A DNA stretch of 44,082 bases, from positions 1 through 44,082 of the forward strand of contig NZ_AZDT01000002.1 of the NCBI RefSeq assembly GCF_001434785.1, given 5' to 3'. The notes beneath the pieces are model-generated. The model did no database searches and was not told the origin of the DNA. It worked only from the letters and a program-made list of their open reading frames with translations. The number at the start of each line of letters is the position of its first letter. Position 1 is the first letter of the stretch. Source of the DNA: Levilactobacillus namurensis DSM 19117 (GTDB lineage Bacteria; Bacillota; Bacilli; Lactobacillales; Lactobacillaceae). This document shows, one piece after another, positions 25,473 to 33,126 of the stretch. The position numbers and the translations under genes were made by a program.

Positions 25473-26291
25473 TTAAAAGGCGGCTGCCGCGTCCCCGCGC
25501 TGGCTATATCCCGTCTGATAATCGATCTTCACGCCGCTCTGAATGTTGAAGATGTAGACGTTGTAGGCAATATCCTTGGTCTCAATCGACTGGGCCTGCA
25601 TGTGCACGCCCCGCGCGACCAACTCGTTGCCCCGAAAGACCGGCTGGACTTGGTAACGGACGTGGTCTTGCGGATGACTGCGCAGGTAATTCGCCACCGG
25701 ATTCTCGTAAGCCGTCATCCCTGGATCGTTCAACGACCGGGTCCCGGTCATCAGGTTCTTCCAATTATTATTCTGGCCGGTCATCTGATACCCGATCAAG
25801 TGACTCCGGTTATACAGGTAGCCGCGCTTGCCGTTGATGGTGTACGGCTTATTATGCCACCCCGTAGGCGTCACGTTCAACGGTTGCCGCTTAGCGGTGG
25901 GCATCAACTGCTTGCTGAGCATCGCGTTCGCGGTGGTGACCCGGTTAAGGCTGTCCAGATTGCCGTACTTCTGCCAGGACCCCCGACTCAGTGACAGCTC
26001 CTGCTTGGTAAAGGTCGGCTGATTGTGGTTGACCGCAACGATCTGGGTCCCCGTATACTTCTGTTGCGCCAGCTGCTTGGTCGCCACCGATTCTTTGGGG
26101 GTGACGGTACTGGTCGCATTCGAGTGCCCCGTTACCTGACTGACCACACTGGACGCTTGCTCTGTGATCCGTTGGGCCGTTGGATTCCCCTGGCCACCCA
26201 AGAAGCCGATGATCCCTAAAACGATTAGAATGACCGCCCCATACACGGTGATGGGACTACGCCGCGACCGGCGTCGATAGCGTTTACTCAC
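25473..26291 (-). CDS. Membrane-anchored DNA/RNA non-specific endonuclease
   Basis: A 272-aa protein of the EndA/NucA-like beta-beta-alpha-metal family. The start is GTG at 26291, eight bases after GAGGGGAG. A very basic N-terminus (SKRYRRRSRRS) and one helix (ITVYGAVILIVLGIIGFLGG) place the catalytic domain outside the cell. The active-site block is YLYNRSHLIGYQ, with His as general base, followed by NNWKNLMTGTRSLND, which contains the metal-binding Asn. In other bacteria such enzymes degrade incoming DNA during transformation or scavenge extracellular DNA. No competence genes are adjacent. Confidence 0.88.
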   Translation of the reverse strand: MSKRYRRRSRRSPITVYGAVILIVLGIIGFLGGQGNPTAQRITEQASSVVSQVTGHSNATSTVTPKESVATKQLAQQKYTGTQIVAVNHNQPTFTKQELSLSRGSWQKYGNLDSLNRVTTANAMLSKQLMPTAKRQPLNVTPTGWHNKPYTINGKRGYLYNRSHLIGYQMTGQNNNWKNLMTGTRSLNDPGMTAYENPVANYLRSHPQDHVRYQVQPVFRGNELVARGVHMQAQSIETKDIAYNVYIFNIQSGVKIDYQTGYSQRGDAAAAF

Positions 26292-26471
26292 GCCTAAAAC
26301 TCCCCTCTCATCTCTGCCAAATTGATTCGGCTTTCATTTTACCAGAATTCAGCGAACAAGTGTGCGCTTTTTCACCCAGAACGCATTTAGGGAACTTAAC
26401 CCTTTCTTAACGACCCCCGCGTTGATCCAGTCTTTACGGTATACCGCCTTTACCCGACTAAGTCCCCGGCG

Positions 26472-26500
26472 TTGTCCCTTTGCGAAAAAACTGGTATGAT
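26472..26500 (+). promoter_or_regulatory. Promoter of the lipoprotein gene
   Basis: TTGTCC (26472-26477) and TATGAT (26495-26500) are separated by 17 bp and precede the start codon by 20 bp, leaving a very short leader. Confidence 0.6.
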
Positions 26501-26520
26501 TTGCGAAGAGGTGACTAACA

Positions 26521-27060
26521 TTGAAAAAAACACGTGTTTTAACCGCGCTCTTAAGCCTAGTTGCCGTGATGGCAATTGGTTTAGCCGGTTGCAGTAACAG
26601 TAGTCAAAATGGCAGTAACCAACAAGCTAGCTTCAAGAACCAGACCACTAAGAAGGCCGACGTCAAGTCTACGCTGACCAAGTCCAAGCAACTCTGGTAC
26701 GTGGCGGGAAACGTTAACGCCAAAAGTAACTCTGGTTTAGAGGCTTACCGGTTCAACGGTAACAAAGTCACGGTCTACAACGTTGATAAGCTCTACAAGT
26801 CTTACAACGCCGCTAAGAAGGCCGACGCCTTAAGCAAGGCCGGCACGTTAACGGCAACCTTTAAGACTAAGGGGAAACAGACCTTGATTAAGTTCAAAGG
26901 AAAATTATCCGATATTCCGATGGCCCAAAAGTTCACGGTCAAGAAGACACTGACCGGAACCAACAAGAGCACTAAGCTCAAGGTCGCGGGTTACCACATC
27001 TCCCGGAACGTTGACGAAGACGTCACCAAGGCCGTGTTGATGAAAGTAACGAACAACTAA
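26521..27060 (+). CDS. Small secreted lipoprotein
   Basis: A 179-aa protein starting at TTG 26521 after GAGGTG. The signal peptide MKKTRVLTALLSLVAVMAIG ends in the lipobox LAGC, so Cys24 should be lipidated. A Ser/Asn/Gln linker follows. The mature part is a Lys-rich beta-type domain (LWYVAGNVNAKSNSGLEAYRFNG, KVTVYNVDKLYKS). It resembles the small lactobacillus lipoproteins of unknown function. A hairpin lies right after the stop and a strong terminator about 80 bp further on. Confidence 0.8.
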   Translation: MKKTRVLTALLSLVAVMAIGLAGCSNSSQNGSNQQASFKNQTTKKADVKSTLTKSKQLWYVAGNVNAKSNSGLEAYRFNGNKVTVYNVDKLYKSYNAAKKADALSKAGTLTATFKTKGKQTLIKFKGKLSDIPMAQKFTVKKTLTGTNKSTKLKVAGYHISRNVDEDVTKAVLMKVTNN

Positions 27061-27140
27061 GTATCGCTGAAGGCGCGTGGGCGCACAGGCAGTTGCCAGC
27101 TTCGCCCGCACGTTTCAGCACCATATCGTTAAGAACAGCG

Positions 27141-27172
27141 AAAGTCTGGGCATTTTGTCCCAGACTTTTTCT
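27141..27172 (+). terminator. Terminator of the lipoprotein gene
   Basis: AAAGTCTGGG and CCCAGACTTT pair exactly around ten bases and run into five T residues. Confidence 0.88.
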
Positions 27173-27690
27173 TACGCTTAATCAAGGACAGATTGTGGTA
27201 ATCCCCCGCCTTACCGGTTGGGCCCGAATGCTGCGACCTGATGGCGAATCATGTTCCGCTATGGTTATACGACTATAAACCGAGAGGGCGGATGACCATC
27301 ATAATGATTTTGTTTTAAACCCGGTCCTAATAAAGCTTTACCAAGCCTAAGGGTCTATGTCCGATCGACAGCGCCAAATATGCCACTATCATTCGAAAAA
27401 GCGCTGTAAAATTGTTTTGGCCTTACAGAGCTAAGCTTAATTTGCTTTTATTTCCCGTTTACGGCTTCTTAGCAAAAATTTAGCAAAATGTAACATAATA
27501 TATAGATTATCAAACCGATTACTTTATATCAATAAAATAAATTTATCTCCTGATAACAAGGCCAATTTAGCCTATAATTCACAGTTATCAATTAGAAAAA
27601 AGTAATCCAACCCCCAGAATATCCCGTTTTTTCGGGCTCTTCGTTTCTACTTATGGTTTCAATCATTTTAGCATTAATTTTCTTCATAAT

Positions 27691-27719
27691 TTCTTCACAT
27701 TTACCGGTTATGCTACAAG
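27691..27719 (+). promoter_or_regulatory. Extended -10 promoter candidate for the small RNA
   Basis: TGCTACAAG at 27711-27719 fits an extended -10 (TG-n-TACAAG). The matching -35 (TTCTTC, 27691-27696) is weak, as is usual with extended -10 promoters. The transcript would start near 27726. Confidence 0.35.
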
Positions 27720-27725
27720 CATACC

Positions 27726-27830
27726 AAAAACCTATTAACCAACCTTTTTCATTTTATTCACCAACTTAAAATGAAATGCTCGCCCTAACCAAGCGAGTAG
27801 CGCCGTCCCCTAACCAAGGACGGTTTTTTT
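27726..27830 (+). ncRNA. Candidate small RNA with three ACCAA-loop hairpins
   Basis: Three hairpins follow one another. The first has a 10-bp AT stem (27747-27756 with 27767-27776) and loop TTCACCAACT. The second has stem TGCTCGC/GCGAGTA (27777-27783, 27793-27799) and loop CCTAACCAA. The third has stem CCGTCC/GGACGG (27803-27808, 27818-27823) and the same nine-base loop, then seven T residues as terminator. ACCAA occurs twice more in the 5' part (27723-27727, 27738-27742), the second as TAACCAA. Keeping the loop while the stems differ is the mark of a functional loop, for antisense pairing or protein binding. No open reading frame fits. I cannot match it to a known RNA family. Confidence 0.6.
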
Positions 27831-27900
27831 GTACGCCTTTTTAAAGAACTAGACTGGGCTTACGCCTCCGTTGCACGGGTCCACACCTCGTAACGGCCCA

Positions 27901-27949
27901 AAAAAGCGCCGACTTTCAAACGATTTTTGGTCTGAAAGTCGGCGCTTAA
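27901..27949 (-). terminator. Terminator of the AAC(3)-family gene
   Basis: On the minus strand AAGCGCCGACTTTCA and TGAAAGTCGGCGCTT-like arms pair for 14 bp around a 16-base loop and run into six T residues, directly after the stop codon. Confidence 0.9.
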
Positions 27950-27951
27950 TT

Positions 27952-28782
27952 TTAGTTACTAGATAGACTACCCATTAACCGGTCTTTCTTCCGGTAATAG
28001 TCCCGGGCAAAGTCAATCAACGGTCGCATCGGCAAAACGGCAATCGTCCCCGTCGCAATCGCCGTCCAGCGAACCGCATCCGGGTGGGCTTCTTCAAAGG
28101 ACGCCCCCACCAGATTGAAATCATCATAGGGTTCTAGTTCCACGTCCTGATAGTCGACCCAGACGGTCTGACCATCCCGAAGCACCGGCGCGATCTCCGT
28201 ATGCGTTGGCCGGTCAATCGTTGATTCGGCCAGGTGCAGGGCGGTACAGCTTTCGTAGTCCGTGCCCAACGCCACGATTTTGGCGTCTAAGTCGTACAGC
28301 TTCTGGAGGGGTCCCTGAGCGCCGAACGGCAAATCATAAGTGGGCGTCTCCACAATGTGGGCACTATCGCGGCCCCACGCGCACATCGAGACCAACGGGT
28401 GGCGACTCCGCCGAGTCCCTGGTAACGTCCGGAAGTATTCCGGCGTCTTCCCGATGTTATGAATCGGTGTAAGGTCGGGATCAAACGGCGGCATCCCCGC
28501 GCGAATCGCTCGCGCTGCCGCCGGAGCCGCTGGGGGATATTCCCAGTCGGCGGGATTCGACCAATCAGCCGTTTGGGCGGGCATCACGATGTTACCCTGG
28601 GCCACCAGGTCCTTGAGGAGTCCCACTAGGGTCTGTTCCCCACCGGGTAAATACCCCAGGTGACTTAAAGCCGTGTGCACCAACAGACTATCCGTGGGCT
28701 GAACCCCCAGGTCGACCAAAATTTGTTTGAGGCGCTCCGGGGCCATCACCTGGGTCACCGGGTGTTGCGTCCAATTCGACAT
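27952..28782 (-). CDS. AAC(3)-family N-acetyltransferase
   Basis: A 276-aa protein of the antibiotic-NAT (AAC(3)/YokD) fold, which moves an acetyl group from acetyl-CoA to the 3-amino group of aminoglycosides or similar amines. Motifs seen are DSLLVHTALSHLGYLPGG near the N-terminus, PAQTADWSNPADWEYPP, RSRHPLVSMCAWG and the CoA-site-like IVALGTDYESCTALHLAE. The start ATG has AAGGAGG. Many chromosomal members in Gram-positive bacteria are not proven to give resistance, so the substrate is open. It has its own terminator and a strongly structured region upstream. Confidence 0.85.
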   Translation of the reverse strand: MSNWTQHPVTQVMAPERLKQILVDLGVQPTDSLLVHTALSHLGYLPGGEQTLVGLLKDLVAQGNIVMPAQTADWSNPADWEYPPAAPAAARAIRAGMPPFDPDLTPIHNIGKTPEYFRTLPGTRRSRHPLVSMCAWGRDSAHIVETPTYDLPFGAQGPLQKLYDLDAKIVALGTDYESCTALHLAESTIDRPTHTEIAPVLRDGQTVWVDYQDVELEPYDDFNLVGASFEEAHPDAVRWTAIATGTIAVLPMRPLIDFARDYYRKKDRLMGSLSSN

Positions 28783-28812
28783 CTAATTTCCTCCTTAAAA
28801 TGAAAGCCGAGA

Positions 28813-28941
28813 GGACGGCCAGACGAGGCTCAGCTGTGAAATTTTCCTTGGTACGCATTTTTCAGCTCACCTAGGAAAAGGCCAACCTGTCCTTTGGAAT
28901 CCAAGTTGTGCCCACGGCGTTCCGGCCTTGTCTGGCCGTCC
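28813..28941. repeat. Long inverted repeat enclosing a structured core
   Basis: GGACGGCCAGACGAGGC (28813-28829) and GCCTTGTCTGGCCGTCC (28925-28941) match as an inverted repeat of 17 bp with one G/A difference. The 95-bp interior has its own inverted repeats: TTTTCCTTGGT with ACCTAGGAAAA, and TTGGAATCCAA. Together they would fold as a closed multi-branch structure in the leader of the acetyltransferase mRNA or as a dispersed repeat unit. No T-run follows either arm. Confidence 0.6.
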
Positions 28942-29008
28942 AGTAAGGCGAATGACAATCGCAACTATTTTGGTTTTACAGCGCTAATCTTAGACTATTT
29001 CGTTTAAA

Positions 29009-30340
29009 TTATGCTAATGAATCCCAAGGCGCCAAGTCAACCGGCTGACGCTTGAGTAAGGCCTGCTGATCGGCCGTCAAGAAGTCCTTGCGAACCACGA
29101 CTTCGTAGACGAAATCTTCCATCCATTCGTCGGTCATCACAAAGTACCCCTTGGCACCGTTCTTCTCACCCCAGCTATTTTCTACCTTCCACCGGGTCGG
29201 TTGATTGTCCACTAGGTCGACCCCGGTCAGGGTCATGGCGTGGGAGACTTCGGCTTCGTGATAAGCCATCCGTTGCCCCTTAGTCAGGCTCAGGTCGATA
29301 CCGAACAGATCCGCCGTTTTGTAGAGCTGGCTATCCAAGAAGCCCCGTTCGCGACTCATCTGTTGCAAGACGTCGTTCCCGAACCAGACGGCTTCTCCCG
29401 CTTGAAGTTGGGCGATGGCCGTGCGCTTCAGTTCCGCCATCGGCAGGTTCAACATAGTGATGTGCTTCCCACCCACGATGTTGTCCTGGCTCGGCAAGGC
29501 GTACAGCTCATTGTAGGCCTTATCCGGTGAGTTGGCGAGCACCACGTAGTTGTCCAGGTCCGCGTCAAAGTACTTCTGGTAGAAGGCCTGAGGCGTCAGT
29601 CCCGCATCATGGTGATACTGCTTCTTGTCGTCCTTGTATTCCAAGTCAAAGGTGGTCGGTGGCTCACCGAACGAATAGGCCGCCATCCGGTAGACTTCCT
29701 TTAAGGCTTGCTTGCGGGTCGCCGCAATCTGCGCGTCGTCGGCACCGTCCGCCACTAATTGACGTAAGGTCACCGCGTCCTTGCGCAGTTTCAGGCCCAG
29801 CGTGGCCGCAAAGCCCGTGGTGTCGTTGGTGTTAAAGGATTCCGGCATGGCACTCTTGGGTAAGACCCCGTACTTTTGGACCAGGGCAGCCCCCATGGCC
29901 CACTGACCGCCATCGCCGGCTGCGCTTTCCAGGTAGTGACTGACTAAACGGTCGTCGACGGGCTTATCGGCCGTGGCCAGGATGCGGTCGTAGAAGATGT
30001 TGGCCCGTTCGACCTTGTCCCAGAAGAACAGGTAACTCTGGGACAATTCGAAGTCCTTGACCTGATACTTCGCGGCGAACTGGTGCCGTAACGTGTTCAA
30101 GGTCGCGAAGAGCCAGCACCGGCCGGAATGCTTCTGGTTCGATACAGCTCCCGTGTCGAGTTCCACGGAGAAGGTCCGGTTCAACCGGACTGCGGCGGCG
30201 GGGTCCTCCGAAGCCGCTAAGACCCCGTTCTTGATAACGGCGCGACTGATCACGTCATGGGCGGGCTGTTGGGTCAGGTCTGCGTGTAAGTCCGCTAAGT
30301 CCGCGGCGCTTAACGCTGAATTGGTTTGTGTTTCATCCAT
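29009..30340 (-). CDS. pepC: Aminopeptidase C (bleomycin-hydrolase type)
   Basis: Cytoplasmic cysteine aminopeptidase of family C1B that releases amino acids from casein-derived and other peptides; it forms a hexamer in the family. Started at ATG 30340, six bases after AGAGGGA, it has 443 residues. The active Cys75 lies in QKHSGRCWLFA; the His is in VSHAMTLTGVD and the Asn in WKVENSWGEKNG. Length and motifs are complete. Monocistronic, with a palindromic element at its promoter. Confidence 0.96.
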   Translation of the reverse strand: MDETQTNSALSAADLADLHADLTQQPAHDVISRAVIKNGVLAASEDPAAAVRLNRTFSVELDTGAVSNQKHSGRCWLFATLNTLRHQFAAKYQVKDFELSQSYLFFWDKVERANIFYDRILATADKPVDDRLVSHYLESAAGDGGQWAMGAALVQKYGVLPKSAMPESFNTNDTTGFAATLGLKLRKDAVTLRQLVADGADDAQIAATRKQALKEVYRMAAYSFGEPPTTFDLEYKDDKKQYHHDAGLTPQAFYQKYFDADLDNYVVLANSPDKAYNELYALPSQDNIVGGKHITMLNLPMAELKRTAIAQLQAGEAVWFGNDVLQQMSRERGFLDSQLYKTADLFGIDLSLTKGQRMAYHEAEVSHAMTLTGVDLVDNQPTRWKVENSWGEKNGAKGYFVMTDEWMEDFVYEVVVRKDFLTADQQALLKRQPVDLAPWDSLA

Positions 30341-30361
30341 CAATGGTCCCTCTTTCTCATT

Positions 30362-30395
30362 TTATGAGAACTCTCATCAATCTCTCATAATTATA
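30362..30395 (-). promoter_or_regulatory. pepC promoter with overlapping inverted repeats
   Basis: TATAAT reads on the minus strand at 30395-30390. Directly downstream, TTATGAGA (30362-30369) and TCTCATAA (30383-30390) are exact inverted copies, and ATGAGAACTCTCAT (30364-30377) is a second, overlapping palindrome. The position fits a repressor operator. Confidence 0.5.
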
Positions 30396-30442
30396 ATATC
30401 CCCATTCTAAGCCTTCCGCCGCCAAAGCGCAATTATTGCTAC

Positions 30443-30470
30443 AAAAAACGGACCGTTGGGTCGGTCCGTT
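30443..30470 (-). terminator. Terminator of the ABC exporter/TetR operon
   Basis: On the minus strand AACGGACCG and CGGTCCGTT pair around six bases and run into six T residues. Confidence 0.9.
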
Positions 30471-30495
30471 AAGTGACTCATCTTGTGTTAGTCGC

Positions 30496-31146
30496 CTAAT
30501 CAGGCGCCAAGCCCCGGTCTAAGAAATCGACCAGGTAGGGAATCCGCCGGCTAAAGGTTCGTAAATCTCCCTGGAGATTCGCCCGGAGTAGGTTGGTCAT
30601 CACGGTCCCAATCAAGAACTGACTGACCAAGTCATTCGGCCAAGCGACCAACTCCCCGGCTTGCCGCAGATGATCGAGCAACGGGTACAGGTTGTCCCGA
30701 AGCACCGGCGTCGCCTCTTGGATAATCGTGGCCCGCAGATCATCGCGGACCAGCATCTCATTCAAGAGAATCTTGATTTCCCGCCAATTGCCCTGCAAGA
30801 ATTCGGCCCGGTTGGTCAATAACGCCTGCAAGAATTGGCGGCGAGACGGGTAAGTCTGTTGCATCACCTGGTGCGCGAACTCCCGCATCAACGTGGGAAC
30901 CACTTGCCGCACCACGGGTTGTAACAACGCTGCTAAGAGGGCCTCCTTGGTGTGGTAGCGCCGGTAGACGGTGCCTTCCGCAACACCTGCCCGTTCGGCG
31001 ATCTCCTTGGTCGTGGTGTTGGCAAAGCCCTGCTCCGCAAAGAGCGCGAGGCTGGCCGCCAACACCTGTTTTTGTTTAGCTGGAATCTCTTCCGTGGCCG
31101 CCATGGCTTGCGCGAAGGCGGTCTGAATCGCTGTCTGTTTGTCCAT
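30496..31146 (-). CDS. TetR/AcrR family regulator of the ABC-2 exporter
   Basis: A 216-aa repressor. The N-terminal helix-turn-helix is ANTTTKEIAERAGVAEGTVYRRYHTKEALLAAL (about residues 41-73), which matches the TetR family closely. The ligand domain has no recognisable specificity. It is the third gene of an operon (ATPase, permease, regulator), starting 1 bp after the permease stop, with GGAGGG inside the permease's last codons. It probably binds the palindrome at 33057-33072 and represses its own operon until the exported compound binds. Confidence 0.9.
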   Translation of the reverse strand: MDKQTAIQTAFAQAMAATEEIPAKQKQVLAASLALFAEQGFANTTTKEIAERAGVAEGTVYRRYHTKEALLAALLQPVVRQVVPTLMREFAHQVMQQTYPSRRQFLQALLTNRAEFLQGNWREIKILLNEMLVRDDLRATIIQEATPVLRDNLYPLLDHLRQAGELVAWPNDLVSQFLIGTVMTNLLRANLQGDLRTFSRRIPYLVDFLDRGLAPD

Positions 31147-31147
31147 T

Positions 31148-32311
31148 TTAAACCCTCCGATACCGTTTCAACCCCACGACGTTCAAGACCGTAAAGACCA
31201 CCGCGAACAGGACCAGAATCCAGAGGTCCCCGGCCACGGCTCCCAGGCCAACGCCACGGGTGGCGACGTCCATCAGAGCTTGTCCGCCGTAATATAGCGG
31301 GAAGATGTGGGCCAGCCCCTGGAGCCAGGTGGGCATCTGATCGACGGCAATCAGGCCGGAGAAGAAAATCTGCGGCACGATCAGTAGCGGGATAAACTGC
31401 ATCATCTGGAACTCCGAATTGGCAAACGTGGAGATGAAAATACCTAGCGACAGCGCCACCATGGCCAATAAGAAGTTGATCAACAGGATTACCGCTACGC
31501 TGCCCAGCATGTGGACCTTAAAGACCGTTAACGCGAACGCCACGGTGAGCACCGTCTGGACGATGGCGAACAGTCCGTATCCCACCAGGTAGCCCGCGAT
31601 AATCTCACCCCGCCGAATCGGCGTAGCCAGCAGCCGGGTCAACGTGCCGGTGGTCCGCTCATTCAGTAGCGAGATACCGGAAATCAAAAAGACGAAGAAG
31701 AACACGAAGAAGCCTAACAGAATGGGCAAAAAGGTGTCAAAAAACGTCGAATCCGCACTGCCGTATAGGTAATGACTGGTGACGGTGTAATCCGGAGCCG
31801 TCACAGCCGCCGACTTAGCTGGCGTGCGGACGGTCTGCCCGGCCTGAGGGCGCTGTTGCAACAGCGTCTTTAGGACCTTAGTCTGTCGCTGTAGCGCCTG
31901 CCGCTGGGTCTTGGTAGCCGCCACGAGCGCCTGAACCTTGAGCTTAGTCCGGGCGCCCTGCAAGGCCTGGCGAACCAGTGCCGTATCACTGGGCTGACTG
32001 TTCTGGTAGATGACCGTCAACCGGCCGTCTTGCTGGTGAATGAAGGCTGCCAAGTTGTCCCGCCGAATCTGGGTCCGCGCCGTGGCCTGCGCGTCGTACG
32101 ACTTGATCTGGGTATGCGAGTTCTTCAACGCCGTCACCAGCTGAGAATCAACCCGACTGACCCCGATGGTCGCCACGTTGGTCGCGTTATTTTGGAACAA
32201 AAAGTACATCAACGTCAGGATCAACAGGGGTGCCAAGAACATCAGCGCTAAAGTCCGCTTGTCCCGCACCATTTCCCGTAAAACCCGTTTAACGATCGCG
32301 ATGATCCGCAT
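31148..32311 (-). CDS. ABC-2 type exporter permease
   Basis: Membrane subunit of 387 residues. It has one helix near the N-terminus (TLALMFLAPLLILTLMYFLF), an extracellular domain of about 150 residues, and five helices in the C-terminal half, the layout of the YhgE/DrrB-like ABC-2 family. LNERTTGTLTRLLATPIRRGEII is the conserved cytoplasmic coupling segment. The start overlaps the ATPase gene by 23 bp. With its ATPase it forms a drug or lipid exporter of unknown substrate. Confidence 0.9.
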   Translation of the reverse strand: MRIIAIVKRVLREMVRDKRTLALMFLAPLLILTLMYFLFQNNATNVATIGVSRVDSQLVTALKNSHTQIKSYDAQATARTQIRRDNLAAFIHQQDGRLTVIYQNSQPSDTALVRQALQGARTKLKVQALVAATKTQRQALQRQTKVLKTLLQQRPQAGQTVRTPAKSAAVTAPDYTVTSHYLYGSADSTFFDTFLPILLGFFVFFFVFLISGISLLNERTTGTLTRLLATPIRRGEIIAGYLVGYGLFAIVQTVLTVAFALTVFKVHMLGSVAVILLINFLLAMVALSLGIFISTFANSEFQMMQFIPLLIVPQIFFSGLIAVDQMPTWLQGLAHIFPLYYGGQALMDVATRGVGLGAVAGDLWILVLFAVVFTVLNVVGLKRYRRV

Positions 32312-33032
32312 CTTGCATCCGCCCCGCTTTCAAAAAGACTTGTTCGATCGTCGACACGCCATGGTCGTGCTTGAGCGTCGCCGGCGTTCCCTGGGCCAGC
32401 GCAACGCCGCCCCGAATCAGCATTAAGTCGTCACACCGTTCGGCCTCCCCCATCACGTGGGTGGTGACCAGGATGGCCTTGCCCTGGTCTCGCAGCTGGT
32501 CCAACTCCGCCCAGATCTGCTGCCGCAGTTCCGGGTCGATGCCTACCGTGGGTTCGTCGAGAATCAGGAGGTCCGGGTCATGCAGTAGCGCAATGGCTAA
32601 CGACAACCGGCGCTTCATCCCCCCGGAATACGCGGTGATCCGGCGATCCAGGTCTGCTGTGAGATTGACCACCTGAGCGGCGTGCGCGATGGCGGCCGTT
32701 AAATGCTGGCCACGCAAACCCAGCAACTCGCCAAAGAAGCGTAGGTTCTCGCGAGCCGTTAACCGCGTATACAGGGCGTCACTTTGTGCCATGTACCCGA
32801 TGCGTTGCATGATAGCCCGGTTAGGCATGGTCGTGCCCAGTACCTGAGTGGTCCCGGCATCGACGCTTTCCATCCCCAACACAGCCTTGACTAGGGTGGT
32901 CTTCCCCGCCCCCGAAGGACCAATCAGCCCTAAGATCTTGCCGGCCGGTAATTGCAGGCTCACTCGCTTCAAGACCACGTTGGTCCCAAAGCGCTTGGCC
33001 ACATCCCGGACATCGATCATCAGTGTTGCCAT
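32289..33032 (-). CDS. ABC-2 type exporter ATP-binding protein
   Basis: A 247-aa ATPase, started at ATG 33032 with AAAGGAC upstream. Walker A is GPSGAGKTT, the Q-loop lies in IGYMAQSDALY, the signature is YSGGMKRRLSLA and Walker B is LLILDEPTVGID, followed by VTTHVMGEAERC (switch His). The sequence is of the DrrA/CcmA type. First gene of the operon and directly downstream of the palindromic operator. Confidence 0.93.
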   Translation of the reverse strand: MATLMIDVRDVAKRFGTNVVLKRVSLQLPAGKILGLIGPSGAGKTTLVKAVLGMESVDAGTTQVLGTTMPNRAIMQRIGYMAQSDALYTRLTARENLRFFGELLGLRGQHLTAAIAHAAQVVNLTADLDRRITAYSGGMKRRLSLAIALLHDPDLLILDEPTVGIDPELRQQIWAELDQLRDQGKAILVTTHVMGEAERCDDLMLIRGGVALAQGTPATLKHDHGVSTIEQVFLKAGRMQDADHRDR

Positions 33033-33056
33033 CGAATCACGTCCTTTGCTTAGTAT

Positions 33057-33080
33057 GTGAGTGCTCACTCACTTATAAGG
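33057..33080 (-). promoter_or_regulatory. Promoter and TetR-type operator of the ABC exporter operon
   Basis: GTGAGT and ACTCAC (33057-33062, 33067-33072) are exact inverted arms around four bases. On the minus strand CTTATAAG (33080-33073), a likely -10, abuts the operator on its upstream side. Binding here would block the start of transcription. Confidence 0.65.
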
Positions 33081-33087
33081 CCATCTT

Positions 33088-33120
33088 AAAGCGGGTTGAC
33101 CACTTCGTCAACCCGCTTTT
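33088..33120. terminator. Terminator between marR and the exporter operon
   Basis: AAAGCGGGTTGAC and GTCAACCCGCTTT pair exactly for 13 bp around six bases. The T-run is stronger on the plus strand; on the minus strand TTTAAG follows. Confidence 0.75.
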
Positions 33121-33126
33121 TCACTT

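Larger units (their letters stand above)
27061..27725. other. AT-rich intergenic region without a recognisable gene
   Basis: After an imperfect hairpin (27066-27119) and the lipoprotein terminator, about 550 bp carry no convincing frame. From about 27300 the composition becomes clearly AT-rich against the GC-rich surroundings. Visible elements are ACAGCGC/GCGCTGT (27368-27374, 27401-27407), TGATAAC/GTTATCA (27552-27592) and a TATAAT inside the latter (27575-27580). These could be a promoter with flanking operator halves, but nothing obvious is encoded. The region leads into the small RNA candidate at 27726. Confidence 0.5.

Noticed and set aside
27093-27278. 61-aa frame after the lipoprotein gene
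   Set aside because: It contains the lipoprotein terminator and lacks a ribosome site.
27952-28782. AAC(3)-like gene as proof of aminoglycoside resistance
   Set aside because: Chromosomal family members often have other or unknown substrates; no mobile element or resistance neighbours surround it.
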